Positions 21,964 through 33,994 are shown, counted from the first letter of the stretch. The stretch is DNA of 64,000 bases from Marvania coccoides (GCA_963854735.1 OY978103.1:248001-312000); one strand, 5' to 3'. Notes: generated from the letters alone by a model not told the origin. Program-made: numbers and translations.

Positions 21964-23576
21964 TTAATCCGTGACGTTGGGGTTGCGCCGCTCCAGGTGA
22001 ATTGCGTCGATCTCCTTGAGCGTCTCCTCGTCCAAAACTAGGTCAAACGCCTCCAAGTTCTCTTTGAGCTGCTCCACAGTGGTGGCACCGACGATGGTGC
22101 TGCAAACATAGAAACGACTCTTGCACCAAGCGAGAGCCAACTGTTGAAGAGTCAGTCCCTTGCCCTGCGCCAGCTGATAGTACTTTTTAGCCGCCTCCAT
22201 CGAGCGATGGCAGTGGTAGCGTTGCTGGAAGCCAGGGAAGAGCACGTGGCGTGAGGTTGGAGGGACGATGCTGCCGTCGTGGTACTTGTTGGAAAGAGTT
22301 CCTCCACCCAGTCCGCCGTACACTAACAGCCCGATCTTAGAGTAGTAGCAGGCCTCGGCCAGGTGGCCCTCGAACCGCCTTGCATACAGCAAATAGCAAT
22401 ATTTTAGTCCTATATAATACGTAAGGGAAAAAAAAGGTGAAAAGAGAAGAAACTAACCTATCGAGCAAACTGAAGTCGTTCTGAATGCTCACGGGGGGCG
22501 GTACACCCAGCTTGGCAGCGGTTTCTACCATTTTGCATACGCCATAGCTGGTTTCGTTGCTCAGACCCCAGTGCCGCACTTTGCCCTGCTTGATGAGCTC
22601 ACCCACTGCAGCGATCTGTTCCTCAAAAGAGATGGGTTCGTAGGCTTCCACTCGTGCAGGCTCAAATTGATTTTTTCCCCAGCAGGCTGCCCACCGATCA
22701 GGCCAGTGCAGCTGCAGAAGGTCCATGTAGTCGGTCTGCATGCGGCGTAGACTCCCATCCACGGCGGCAAAAATTTGGTCCCTTTCCAGCCGAGAGTTGG
22801 GGGCGTTGAGGTCCTTCACAGCAGTCCTATTTGCAGTTATAAAATTCCGCGTGTCGGCACCGCCCCCCATGACTGCACCAATGCGAATCAAAGAATTAAG
22901 CATTGTACGATTGCCAATTCCCAACACATCTTCCCACAGCCACGCAAAGAAGATGGGCGGCATTTTCCTACTTTTTTTTTCCTACTTACCTTTAGAAGCG
23001 AGAAAGATCTTGGAGCGATTCCCTCGAGCCTGCATCCAGCGCCCAATGTATTCTTCGGTCCTCCCGCAAGTTGTAGGGTTTGGGGGCACTGGATAAATCT
23101 CTTTGGGCGGATAACAAGACATATGCCGTTAAAAAAAAAAAGATCGTCCAATCCATCAGACCACAATACAAGAGGAAAGAAGCGTTGGAAGAAATCGCAC
23201 CCCCCCCACACACACATCTTGATATCATTTTTTTCTCACCAGCTGTGTCGATGAAGTTGCCGCCTTTCTCAACAAAGAGATCCAATTGCTGCGCAGAAAA
23301 TATAGTTGGAAAAAGAAAGAAATGTGGTGATGTGGAGCTTGTTAATTAATGAGCAAGCCGGCAGCAGGAATATGTAGTCTATTTACCTGCCACGCCTGCT
23401 CCTCATTGTTTTGCTCTGCAAACCAGATCGCACAAATTGGATGATCAATATGCAGTGCGTAAAATGGTGGGGAAAAAAGGGGGGGGGGGAACATTGCACC
23501 GACCTCCCCAAGTCATCGTGCCTAAGCAGGCGATTGACACCTCCACATCGGTCCCTCCCAACTTAGTGAACAGCAT
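21964..23576 (-). CDS. Tas-like NADPH-dependent aldo/keto reductase
   Basis: Exons (minus): 23576-23504, 23415-23387 (29-nt microexon), 23288-23240, 23100-22990, 22872-22458, 22378-21964; 363 residues. Starts MLFTKLGGTDVEVSIACLGTMTWGEQNNEEQAWQ. The AKR tetrad is in place: Asp in GGNFIDTAE, Tyr in EIYPVP, Lys in IFLASKV and His in LLQLHWPDR. NADPH-site elements follow (WGLSNETSYGV, then a C-terminal STIVGATTVEQLKENLEAF). The subfamily resembles bacterial Tas and the plant At1g04420-type reductases. No convincing transit peptide is present in this model. Substrate unknown. Confidence 0.88.
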
Positions 23577-24360
23577 TTTGCTTTTTCCCTTATGATTGAA
23601 TTCAAATAATAAATATAGCTCTGATCTATGATGGTAACTTGCAAGCAAGAAGGCAGCTAGCTTCCTTTGCCCCAATTGGTGTACGAGTTAATACTATTAA
23701 TGTGTATGTAAATTTAGTTGGCTGGTAAAAATGAGTGGCACAGCCCGCTTTTTTTTTTTTTTTTTGCTGCCCAGAACAACCGATCGGTTCGCAAATGCAG
23801 CTGATTGTTAATTAATGGCTTGACCTGCACAGATCAAACGAATACGCATCAAATCAGGTTCATGCTGCCTGGGCCACTCCCAAGTAAATAAATACTATAT
23901 TAAAAAATCCTCCAACCCGCGCATTCCCTATCCAGCCTCCATTATCTCCGCCACCGCCATCAATAAATACATACATGCGTTACAATAAACCCTTCCAGAT
24001 AAAGCTGGCCGGCCAAAAACGCCTCGTGCATAGTTCCTCTTCGGATTTGACGCGAAATTTATTAGCCACTTTACTTCACAAAGTAGAATAAAAAGTAGAA
24101 TAAAATAAATTTTCATGTCTGTGTGTGCACACTCCTGAGGATTATAACGCTCAGTAAAGAGAGGCCTGAAGAAACAAATGCATTCATCAGCCCAACACAA
24201 GACATAAATAATACTGTTTTTAAACATTCAGTCCTCAAGTTTTGGTTAAAATATATATAAAGAAGAATTTCCTCGCAAAAAAAGAATTTCCTCGGAGCAA
24301 AACTCGTATATATAGCAGGGTATATATATTAATATTGTTTATATATATATATATACCATC
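23577..24360. other. Intergenic spacer, very AT-rich
   Basis: 784 bp between the AKR start and the 3' end of ABCA transporter B. It contains a poly-T run near 23749-23765 and a TA-dinucleotide tract at about 24338-24356. No gene was recognised. Confidence 0.5.
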
Positions 24361-27300
24361 TCAGCCAGTCCATGCCGCCATGGCCACGCCAGCGTCGCGA
24401 GTTATCTTGATGAACACCTCCTCCAGCGTGGCGTTGCTGACCCCCCAGTCCAGCACCTCGAGCTCCTTGCGCAGCTTGACCTCTTCCATGCGGCGAAACA
24501 CGCCGTCCACCTCCACCTCCACCAGCGGCAGCTCGTACTTTTGCGTGCCGCTCAGCGCGTACACCAACCGCGCGCCGGGGGCCATCGAACGCACCACTGC
24601 CGCTGCTGCCGCCTCCTGGTGGTGCGGGGTGGTGATGGTGAACGACAGGTACGACCCAAAGCGCGCCGTCAGATCCTTGGGGTTTCCCACGCACTGCAGT
24701 GAGCCGTTCACAAAGATGCCCAGCCGGTCGCACAGCGCCTCGGCTTCTTCCATCGAGTGGGTGGTGAGCACCACGGCAACGTTGTTGCGGCGCGCACTCT
24801 TGATGACCTCCCACAGCAGGCGCCGTGAAGATGGATCCAGCCCTGTAGAAGGCTCGTCCAGGTACACCACCTAAAAAATATGTATTGCATGCAACATGAA
24901 CTAATTAGAAAAGCTGTAAAACAGCAGAACTAAAAGTGATGAAAAATCTACCTTGGGATCGCCCATCAGCGCGATGGCCACCGACAGTCGGCGCTTCATG
25001 CCGCCGCTGTAGGTGGACACCAGGTTGTTGCCCACGGCAAACAGGTTGACAGAGCGCAGGCCGTCGTCCACCGCACGCCGCAGTGGGTCCCCGCTTAGCC
25101 CCTTGAGGCGGCCGTAAAACAGCAGGTGCTCCCTCCCCGTGAGCCCCTCCCACAGCAGGTCGTGCTGGGGACAGGCACCCATCAGGCTGTAGATGGAGTC
25201 CATGTCAGCGGGGATGCTGAGCCCCTCAATCACCGCTGACCCACTGGAGGGGTCCAGGAATCCCTCCATCATGCGGATGGTCGTGGTCTTGCCGGCACCG
25301 TTGGGACCCAGCAGCCCAAAACACTCGTTGCGGTCGATAGCTAGCGACAGATTGCGCACCGCCACCTTGGGCTCGGCGGTGCCGCTGCCCTTCTGGGCGG
25401 GGTACACCTTGCGGAGGTTGTGCAGCATGATGGCGGAGGGGCAGGGCTGGGAGGGGTTGGCGGCCCACCGCCGCCACATCAAGTCCACCCTGGCGCGCTC
25501 AGCAGCTACGTCGGTGCTCTCAGCAGTGCCGGCAGACGGAGCAGCAGCATGCGGCCCAGCGTGGTTGCCCAAGTTGACGCGCACGGAAGAAATTTTGCGA
25601 CCTACGGTGGCCACAGCCTTGGCAAGGATGTCGGTGGCGGATAGCTTGCGTGGCACCGGAGCAGCCTCTGAAATTCTGGTGGAAATGCACTCGGTGGAGA
25701 GATGGGGGCTGGGTGCAGCTGCGCTCAGCCCCGAAGAGCCATAATAGTAGTCCAGAGGGGAGTGAACATCCTCTGCAGATGCGGAGTCAAGCGAGTCCCC
25801 ACCCTTGGGCGGTGAATCATTAAATTTGTCTTCGGGGGCGACGACGCTGCGCCGCCTGGGCCACCACCACCGACTCTTTTTCTGCTTTTTGGAGGAGCCG
25901 TCCTCGTCATCGAGCCCTAGACCTTCTGCTGGGTGGCGAACGCCTAAGAAAAACAAGCGATGCCTTTTTACGCCGGTGCCCGTTCCCGTGACCTGCTCGC
26001 GATAAAAAGCCAGCAGCGGGAACACCAGCCACTGCACCACCATGGTGATCCACACTGCCCGCATGCCGCAGCCGGGGTCGCTCAACTTGGCAAACGTCAG
26101 CCCCTGGCCGCCGTTGCGGTCAGCCAGGAAAGAATATTGCGCTAGCTCGTACAGTCCACGAAACAGCGAAAACGCAGGCAGCAGCTGCATCAAGTCCGCC
26201 ACCAGGGTGGGTCCCTGCTCTATGTATTGCACCAACACCAGATTTGCGACAAAACCACTGATGATGACATAAATTACGGCCAGCAGCACCGCGGAGCGCG
26301 CCTCCCGCTGCCACGCCGACAGGTAGAAGCTGAAGGACGCCAGAAGGTTGCCCCACAGCAGGTACAGCACCGCTTGCACACCGTAGCTGTTGAGCGTGAA
26401 GATTTTGAGGCCGATCGACGAGCCCACGACCACAAACACTAAGGCAAACATGACGTACATCACCACCATCCACACGTAATTGGCGGCGTAGTAGGCTGCC
26501 TCCCGCAGGCCCTGCATGCGCTGCATGATGCGCAGGTGGTGCTCTTTTTCGTACACCAGCGTGTAGATGAAAATGGGGAGCAGCAGCTGGAAGAACCACA
26601 TCATAAAGAGCGGGCCAAGCAGCGAGCTAAAGTCCAGGGACAGGCGCGTGGCAGCCTTGGGCATGTCGCGCACTCCAGCCAGGCGCACAGAGGCGTTGGT
26701 GCCGGCCACGCTGCGCAGGTACGCGTTGGCGGCCAGGTTGATAGGCTGCGACCAGCGCTGGATGTCAGGGACCCCCGGGTTGCGCGCCACGTTGGTATTG
26801 TTGACCCACACTGATACCTGCAGGCGCTGGGCGCCGGGATCGGTGTCTCGCCAGTCATACAGCGCACCGATAAACTCTTGCACCGGAGGGGTGGTGGCGC
26901 TGGTCTGGACGGCCTTGGGCACCAGGTACTTGGTGCCGTTGCGCACAACGCACCCCGAGGACAGCCACCCGCAGAAGATCTGGTCGTTGATAAGGCTCAG
27001 CGAAGCTTGGGCGGGCGGCAGGCTGAGGCACTCCACGGGGAATCCAGTCATGTTGGTGATGGCCTCGCCGATGCTGGCCAATGTGTTGGCGTCCTCCGGG
27101 CTGAGGGCGCGGCAGTCGGGCTGCGCAAAGTAGAGCGGGGGGCGGCTGGCAGCGCCCTCGCTGCTGCCGCTGCTGGTGGCCACGAAGGCGGGCTCCATCA
27201 ACATCGTGAGCGAGGTGAAGGACGAGGTACCTGAAATTGGTTTCGTGTTTTAAGAAGATGGTTTTAAGAGGTCGCTTAAAATTCGTGTCACAAAATAATT

Positions 27301-28301
27301 GTTGTATTATTAAAATCATTACTATTTGACTATAAAAAAACTCACCCATGACGAGGCCAAACTCGTACAGCCCTCGCGTCAGCGACCCAGCAGCGTCCAC
27401 AAACTCCTGCTCGCTCCCAATGGTGCTGTTCTCGGTGGAAGTGGGGATCTCCTGGCCGGCCGCCTGCGCCCTGAGATAGGCTGCGGTGGCAGCGTCGGTG
27501 ATGGTTGCGCTCCTGGCCCACATGGCCTCCATCAGGCGCTCAGCAACCTCGGGGATGGCCCCACCAGCATAAAGCATGGCAGCTGACTCGGGGGGAAGCT
27601 CAGCTGGGGGAGGGATGCCCTGCGGGTCGATCTCTGGGTATTTTGGAGGGCGGTAGGGGCGGCGAGGGACCTGTGTAAATTATTGAGAAATCAAATTTGG
27701 ACTCATAATTGAAATGAATTCAAACAAATGAAGACTTGATGAACTGCAAAGCAATAAATCTGGTACCTGGAAGAGGGCAGGCCACAGCGGGGGTTGCTTA
27801 ACCTCACAGAACGCCACCTGGTCAGCGGTGGAGTACAGATAGCCGCACTCGTCATTGTCATAGGCCGAGCAAGACGCATACGGGGAGCAGGGCCGTTCGG
27901 CAGTGGAGTTGTAGCACTCGTAGACGTAGCCGAGGCTGCCCTGAGCCTCCCGCACGGGCACCCAGTCGCAACAGGAGAGGCATTGGCAGCCACACCGGAA
28001 ATTTGAGACGTTCAACTGGTTATTGATGATGTTTTGCAGCGCATAAAGGAGCGTGCAGATTAGAAACGGGGCAGACAACAAGCAGATGTTTGCTCCCCAC
28101 TTGCGCCTTTGAACACACAGGTTTTTGCGCGTGAGGGCGTTAGCTTGTGCCCAGAATGATGCTCTGGGCCTGCAGCACAAGAATTAGGAGGAATTATATA
28201 TGAGAAAAGAGAAAGTAAAGATTAGAGATGAGAAAAATTGAAAGGGGGCAAAACTAGCAGGGTGAAGTAGACTCCGCGCACCTCGAGGTTGTCGAGGGCA
28301 T
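24361..28301 (-). CDS. Half-size ABCA transporter B (TMD-NBD), 5 exons
   Basis: Exons (minus): 28301-28282 (20 nt), 28169-27767, 27670-27346, 27230-24952, 24870-24361; 1,178 residues. After M-P-S-T-T-S-R comes PRASFWAQANALTRKNLCVQRRKWGANICLL and a membrane helix, the plant half-size ABCA N-terminus, then a Cys-rich luminal loop (CGCQCLSCCDW). Exon 4 holds the membrane bundle with VYEKEHHLRIMQRMQGL, an unusually long Ser/Pro-rich linker with a basic WWWPRRR patch, Walker A GPNGAGKTTTIRMMEG and signature YSGGMKRRLSVAIALMGDPK. Exon 5 supplies Walker B VYLDEPSTGLDP, LTTHSMEEAE and the C-terminal SNATLEEVFIKI. Probably lipid export. It is not a close duplicate of transporter A: introns and length differ. 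Confidence 0.9.
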
Positions 28302-28744
28302 ATTTGGATGGTTTTCAATGGCACAGGAGATCTGTTCGTTCGCACGTTTTCGAAAACCTTGTTCGGCCTTGTCAATTTCGACACCAGGCGATTCGCGGTT
28401 CCTCGCAAGGCTTTGGACACTACGTATTTAACCAAAATAGCGAAATAGCAACCTGCCGTGTCTCGTCGATGGCGCACCGTGCGATGGCTCCCCCCTCGCC
28501 TGGTCAAACCAGCACTGCTGGAAAGTCGAAATTTAAAACTTAGCCAAGTTTTAAATTCGGTCCTATAGGACGAGTTTGATGGATTACAGGTGGCTGATGG
28601 CGTTCCAGAATCATGGAAGAGTAGAAGGTTGAGGGGGATGAAATCAGAAGAAGAGGAAGAGGGAGGGAGGGGAAGTTGAAAACCTTGGGCGGGGGATGCT
28701 CATTGCCGGGCAGGTGGAGACTAAATCAGTTCAAGGTTGCCATC
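28302..28744. other. Spacer between ABCA B start and SR-protein 3' end
   Basis: 443 bp on the promoter side of ABCA B. Direct AAGTTTTAAATT-type words occur at 28530-28557. No gene seen. Confidence 0.45.
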
Positions 28745-29825
28745 TCATGACGGGGAGCCAGAACGGGCGGGGGTGGCGCTTTTGGCGGGCTCTTCGTTGC
28801 GAGGCGATCCACCACCCGTAGAGGGAGGCGCTCCATCGTGAGTAGTCCTGCTTCTGGACCTCGACCTGCTCTTGCTGGGGGGGTCATGTTTTGGGACTGG
28901 GCTACGGGAGCGAGAGCGAGAGCGTCGCTGCTCCATGGCAATGTCCCTCGTCTTTTTTGGCGAGCGGCTCCTGCTGGGGAAGCGACGGATCTGGCGAGGA
29001 GGGCTCCGTCCTCGCGGCGACGGCGACCGGCGGCGGTCTCGAGGCGGGCTCCTGGGGCGCCTGCGGTCGTAGCTTGGGGAGCGGCGCGGAGGGGGGCTGC
29101 GGCGGCCTCCCCTGCGGTCGTAGCTGTCTCCATGACGACGGGGCGGGCTGCGGCTGCGGCTGCGGCTGCGGCCGCGCCTCTCACGGCTGGGCGATCGTCC
29201 CCTGCCGCCGCGATCGCGGCTGCGGCTGCGATCACGGGGCCGCCTGTCACGCGATCGATCTCTCCTGCCGCCGCGCTCCCTCCTGAAATCATAAAAGGGG
29301 CAATTGAATTTTATAATGATTGCTGATACTGGAACCATGAGATTTTGACCGTGCTTCATTAAAATAGTTCCTTTCAAAAAGAAACAAAGCGGCCATTCAC
29401 TCTCTCACCTACGAGGGTCTTTCTTCTTGGCCATTTCAATGTTCCACGCCTGCTTGTTGCCCTGCATTCTGTCTACGGCATCCAGCGCGTCGCGTTCGTC
29501 ATCAAACTCCACGAAACCTGAGAAAAACATTTAAAAAAAATAAAATAAAACAAGGCATGTGCATGTGATCAGCAATTGAAAGATGACTTGTTTTGTCACT
29601 CACCAAACCCAGGAGGGTCCCTACCGACCCATGCGTGCCTAATTTTGCCATATTTGCCGAGAACGTCCTCCAATTCCTCCTTGGTTTCTCCCCTCACCAA
29701 ATTGCCTGCCAGCAAGAGGGGTGGGGCGGGCATCAATCATCACAGTGTGCAGGAGATGAGTTGAGGATAATATTCTACATTTTTTTTCGCAATGAAAGGC
29801 ACTCACCGACAAAAACTTTCGACAT
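28745..29825 (-). CDS. SR splicing factor (single RRM plus long RS domain)
   Basis: Exons (minus): 29825-29807, 29705-29604, 29517-29409, 29282-28745; 255 residues. One RRM at residues 3-75: MSKVFVGNLVRGETKEELEDVLGKYGKIRHAWVGRDPPGFGFVEFDDERDA, with RNP2 VFVGNL and RNP1 GFGFVEF. The rest is an RS domain of RD, RS and SP dipeptides (RDRSRSRDRGG, SRSRSRSP). It is similar to SRSF3/7 and plant RSZ proteins but has no zinc knuckle. SR proteins bind exonic enhancers and recruit U1 and U2AF. Relevant here because this region has many GC-AG introns. The RRM is split by three introns. The 196-bp spacer to the aminopeptidase start is divergent. Confidence 0.9.
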
Positions 29826-30021
29826 CGTCCGCCTCCTATCTCTGTGGCATGCGAATGAGGTGCTCTGAAAATTAACGAAGTTTAAAATGAAGTTTGGAAG
29901 CGCGATCGCCAGAAGAAGAAAAACATATTATTTTCTCCTTTGATTTTTTCCAAAGCTTTTCTGAAGGCTTTCCGGCACTGTACGACCTTAAAACACACAG
30001 TTTATAGCACCCAGTTGTCCA

Positions 30022-31638
30022 ATGCGCCAGGCTACTGCGTCCCTGTGCCGAAGATCGAGCGCAATAATCCATCACACTCAAAAAAACTTAAACTTCCGCA
30101 TTGTTCTCCCTTCATTCCGCCCTCAAACCACTCGCCCGAGCACCACCACCACCTCCTCCCGTCGCAGCATCCCCACCATGGCGTCTTCTTCTTCTGCCGC
30201 TCGCCCTGGCGTCGCCGTGTGCTTCCCTCGCGCCTCCTCCGCCAGCCTGCAGTCGCTGGTCGACGACAGCGCGGCCGCCATCCCCATCGAATGCATCGGA
30301 AAGGACGGGCTGGAGGCTTGGCTGAGCTCGCAGGATGCTGCTACGCAAGGCTGGGCCACCGCCACACAGTTCAAGGGCAAGGACGGAGAGGCCTGCGTGG
30401 TGCCAGCGCCAGATGGCGGCATCGCCCGCGTGATAGTGGGCGTGGAAGACCCTGCTGACCTGTGGGCTTACGCCGGCTTACCTTCCAAGCTTCCGACCGG
30501 CGTGTACTCGTTTGCCTCCGCCGGCATCAACCCCACGTCTGCCGCGCTGGGGTGGGCGCTGGGCACCTACTCTTTTGACCGCTACAAGTCAAAGAAGGAC
30601 TCTGCCGCCCCAAAGGCCAGCCTGGTGTGGCCTGCCAGCGCCGATCGCGCTGCTGTGGCCGCGCTGGCGCAGGGTTTCTTCCTCGCCCGCGACATGGTCA
30701 CCACCCCCGCCGAAGACATGGCCCCGCAGGACATCGCCAGTGAAGCTGAGCAGATAGCAGCCGCCCACGGCGCCAGCTACAGCGTGATCGTTGGCGACGA
30801 CCTGCTGGCCCAAAACTACCCCGCCATCCACACCGTGGGCCGCGCCTCGGTGAACGAACCCCGTATGGTGGACCTGCGGTGGGCCCCTGCCGGGGCGGAC
30901 GCCTCTACTCTGCCCAAGGTGACCCTGGTGGGCAAGGGCGTGACCTTTGACACCGGAGGCCTGGACCTGAAGCCTGCCAACGCTATGAAGCTGATGAAGA
31001 AGGACATGGGTGGCAGCGCGCTGGTGTTGGGCCTAGCACACGCCGTGATGGCCACCGGACTCCCCGTTTCTCTGCGCGTGCTGGTGCCCACCGTGGAGAA
31101 CAGCGTGTCTGGCAATGCCTACCGCCCGCTGGACGTGCTGGCCACCCGCGCGGGCATCACCGTGGAGAACGGCAACACGGACGCTGAGGGAAGGCTCATT
31201 CTGTGCGACGCCATCGCCGAGGCCGTGGCAGAGAAGCCGGACCTCTTGGTGGACGCTGCCACGCTGACGGGGGCAGCGCGCGTGGCGCTGGGCACGGAGC
31301 TGCCCGCGCTGTTTTGCAACAACGAGGCCGTGGCGGAGGGCATTCTGGCGGCTGCGCGGGACACAAACGACCACATGTGGCGCCTCCCGCTGCACGCTCC
31401 GTATCGCCGCATGCTGGATTCCAAGGTGGCGGACATCTCTTCCACCGGGGACGCGCCCTACGCCGGGGCCATTACTGCCGCGCTGTTCTTGCAGGAGTTT
31501 GCCAAGGACGCGCCCGCCTGGGTGCACATCGACACCATGGGGTACAACCTCAGTTCCAAGCCTGGGCGGCCCGAGGGCGGCGAGGCGTTTGGCCTGCGCG
31601 CAATGTTCGAGTACCTGCGCCGCAACTACGGAAAATGA
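30022..31638 (+). CDS. M17 leucyl aminopeptidase, bacterial-like type
   Basis: Uninterrupted 538-residue frame. The ATG at 30022 gives a Ser/Thr/Arg-rich targeting peptide; an in-frame ATG at 30178 (MASSSSAAR) would give a cytosolic form. The M17 active site is complete: LVGKGVTFDTGGLDLKP, MKKDMGGSA and the signature NTDAEGRLILCDA, supplying the metal-binding Lys, Asp and Glu residues and the bicarbonate-binding Arg. It hydrolyses N-terminal residues with two metal ions and is usually hexameric. The N-terminal half (ARDMVTTPAEDMAPQDI, YSVIVGDDLLAQNYPAIHTVGRAS) reads like alphaproteobacterial M17 enzymes more than plant LAP. No introns in 1.6 kb. Confidence 0.9.
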   Translation: MRQATASLCRRSSAIIHHTQKNLNFRIVLPSFRPQTTRPSTTTTSSRRSIPTMASSSSAARPGVAVCFPRASSASLQSLVDDSAAAIPIECIGKDGLEAWLSSQDAATQGWATATQFKGKDGEACVVPAPDGGIARVIVGVEDPADLWAYAGLPSKLPTGVYSFASAGINPTSAALGWALGTYSFDRYKSKKDSAAPKASLVWPASADRAAVAALAQGFFLARDMVTTPAEDMAPQDIASEAEQIAAAHGASYSVIVGDDLLAQNYPAIHTVGRASVNEPRMVDLRWAPAGADASTLPKVTLVGKGVTFDTGGLDLKPANAMKLMKKDMGGSALVLGLAHAVMATGLPVSLRVLVPTVENSVSGNAYRPLDVLATRAGITVENGNTDAEGRLILCDAIAEAVAEKPDLLVDAATLTGAARVALGTELPALFCNNEAVAEGILAAARDTNDHMWRLPLHAPYRRMLDSKVADISSTGDAPYAGAITAALFLQEFAKDAPAWVHIDTMGYNLSSKPGRPEGGEAFGLRAMFEYLRRNYGK

Positions 31639-31941
31639 TGCGACGTATTGAAGGGGAAACAGATGTGAATTAAGTAGTTAAGTAAGAGACGTGAAAAATT
31701 ATGGTACGCTTTTTTTTGTAAACATATGAGTAGCATCCTTGACGTGCGTTCATGAACTGTGGGACAATCAATGTTTAGCGGGGAGTGAAAGGCACCAATT
31801 CACCTTTTCTCTTCCTGTCCGCCTCGACCGCCCTGGTAGTTGAGATTTTATTTTGGGATATATTTTTTCACAGGGCCCAATTTAAAATTTTGTTTAATTT
31901 TCTTGCATCATTATCTTTTTATAATCCCTCCCTTTACTACG
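31639..31941. other. Short AT-rich spacer
   Basis: 303 bp between the aminopeptidase stop and the next start on the same strand. No feature seen. Confidence 0.45.
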
Positions 31942-32848
31942 ATGCTCGTCTTGTGCGTTCACTCGGTTCCGCAAGTGACGGCCAAAGTGGCGTTCTCCGT
32001 GATTCTGCTCCAAGATTTCATCAGCAGCAAGAAGGTGGGTGGCGTTCACCCGTACGGAAACGGCTGCTCGGTTTCCTGGGGAGTAGCCGCGCATCTCTTA
32101 ATCTTCATCTTAATCGAGGGGTGTTCTGCAGGTTTTTCGCAAACATGTCGCCCCCTTGCTTGCTACGATGATGTCTTCTTACCAGTAATAAATTTCCTTC
32201 CGCTTTGCCCAGGTCCCAGCAGATTTCAAGTGCAGGCAGCTCATCCCCTCGAGCGGCACCAAGTCCACCAGTCTGTGGGATGTCTCCGATCCCGACGCCC
32301 TGCTGGCGTGGCTGAACGAAAACATCAACGTGGATTGCGAGCATGAGGTGTTCGAAGCGAGTTACTCTATTTTGCTGGATTTTATTTTTCACCACCGCTC
32401 CGGCCCCTTTTGGGGGTAGTGTTTAATTTCTTTCATACTCTCGTTTCAGGTCCAGGAGGACTTTGGCGTGGGGCTGGGTGAGGTGCAGCGCGCCAGAGCC
32501 ACCGAGAAGGTCACCGACTCTGTGCACAACATCGACTCCAAACTCAGAATCAGCGAACGCCTGGAGGCGGTGGGCAACTCCGCAATGGTGCAAAACACGG
32601 CAGCAGCGTTCACCAAGGCTGGGTCTTCGGTGAAGTCTGCCACCGTCAAGGTGTTGGATCAGCCAGCCGTGGCAAGTGCGACAGAGGCGGTGGGGAGCGG
32701 TTTCCGCAAGCTGGGCTCCAGCATCAGCAGTCTCACCACCCGTGTGGTATCTGGAAAACCGAAGGCTGACGAAGCACAGCCACCGGCGGACATGAGCGAT
32801 GACATGTTCCAGCCGCCGCCTCAGCAGCAGGCGACGGCAGCACCCTGA
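31942..32848 (+). CDS. Conserved-looking hypothetical protein, three exons
   Basis: Exons: 31942-32034, 32213-32347, 32450-32848, all phase 0; 208 residues. The N-terminal part reads VHSVPQVTAKVAFSVILLQDFISSKK, then TSLWDVSDPDALLAWLNENINVDCEHEVQEDFGVGLGEVQ, which looks like a small globular domain. The C-terminal half is an amphipathic Ala/Ser/Val-rich helix region with repeating words (SVKSATVKVLDQPAVASATEAVGSGFRKLGSS), reminiscent of TPD52-like proteins, and a Pro/Gln tail. No signal peptide or membrane helix. I cannot assign a function; an upstream non-coding exon is possible. Confidence 0.65.
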
Positions 32849-33994
32849 AAACGATATTCGAAAATTTGAGAATTCCCAGGTCGCGGCAGTAGGACTCCCT
32901 GAAAACTTTTTCATATGCCCAACTCCCAAACTTTAGCGTGCCGCAAATTAACTTTGCAAGTTTACACTTTTCACACCTGTAACATATATTGAAAAAAATG
33001 GCAAAAGCATTTCAGAATGTGCAGAGGCCTTGCAGCAGGTGGAATGTTCCATGCTGCGCGTCCATCAAGGGAGCGCGCCTTAAAGTATATCAAGGCACTG
33101 CTCCCAACTTCACGCTCTGGCTTCCGCGCTTTTCCTCAACATCCATGCTTGAGGAGCTTGTCTCGTTTGTAGAACGACGACAAGGTGTATGAACTATAAA
33201 GAGATCCTGTCTGAGTATAGATCATGTCGTCGCGAATTTCGCGCCCCTTTATATAAGACAGCGAATTTGCTTTTCAGCGAATTATGGGAGAGACTTTCAG
33301 CTTACCTCGAGCTACCGTATTTGTACAGCGAGAAACCCGGGTGTCTCAACGATTTGCCATGATACCAGCCGCAAATTTGATGGGCTGCAAGTTTTTGTTG
33401 TTTCGCCGGTATTCTACGATTCCATTCGATCATCGTTAGTAATTACTTACTTACTTACTTATTCATCAATTGATGAATGATGACATCGCGGTTGAATTAC
33501 ATTTCAACGACGACCTTATGACCGAAAATATAATTTAAATGCATTAAACCTCTCAACCAGCCAGCCTGTTCTGCCTTCTTGTTTGTTCACCGCTGCGCAG
33601 ACCACATTCTTCCCTTTTTTTCATATTCCCTGATGGGTATGATGAATAAATATATGTGGGGGTCAATAGCCTCAGTTTAGAGAGTGGTCAATATACTCGG
33701 TTAAGTTACGGGGAGCAGCGTCTCCCAAGAAAAAACTGAACATTGCCTGTCGCGGAATCAGCTGGTTAAAAACGTACATCACCAGAATCATGGGATTAAA
33801 AAACTCAATTTAGAACAAGTCGGCATGAAGTTGTTCGTGCATGGATTTTTTTCTTTTCTTTTTTTTCACACTGTTGTTTGTCCTTTTCTTTTCAATTTCT
33901 TTTATCGCTGCCAAACCCAACTTTTTATTTTTCCCAAGGTCCTGTTTGGAACTTTCCTTCTGCATGATCAACAGTTGCGACTCGAGGCGCCCAA
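32849..33994. other. Intergenic region
   Basis: 1,146 bp between convergent genes. It holds a small ACTT tandem (about 33442-33461) followed by the inverted words TCATCAATTGATGA. On the minus strand next to the RCC1 stop, a second frame (33810 to about 34010) encodes a coil-like Lys-rich segment that may be an alternative C-terminus of the RCC1 protein. Confidence 0.45.

Noticed and set aside
32989..33192. Small plus-strand open frame of 67 codons
   Set aside because: No similarity, atypical composition and no support beyond its ATG.
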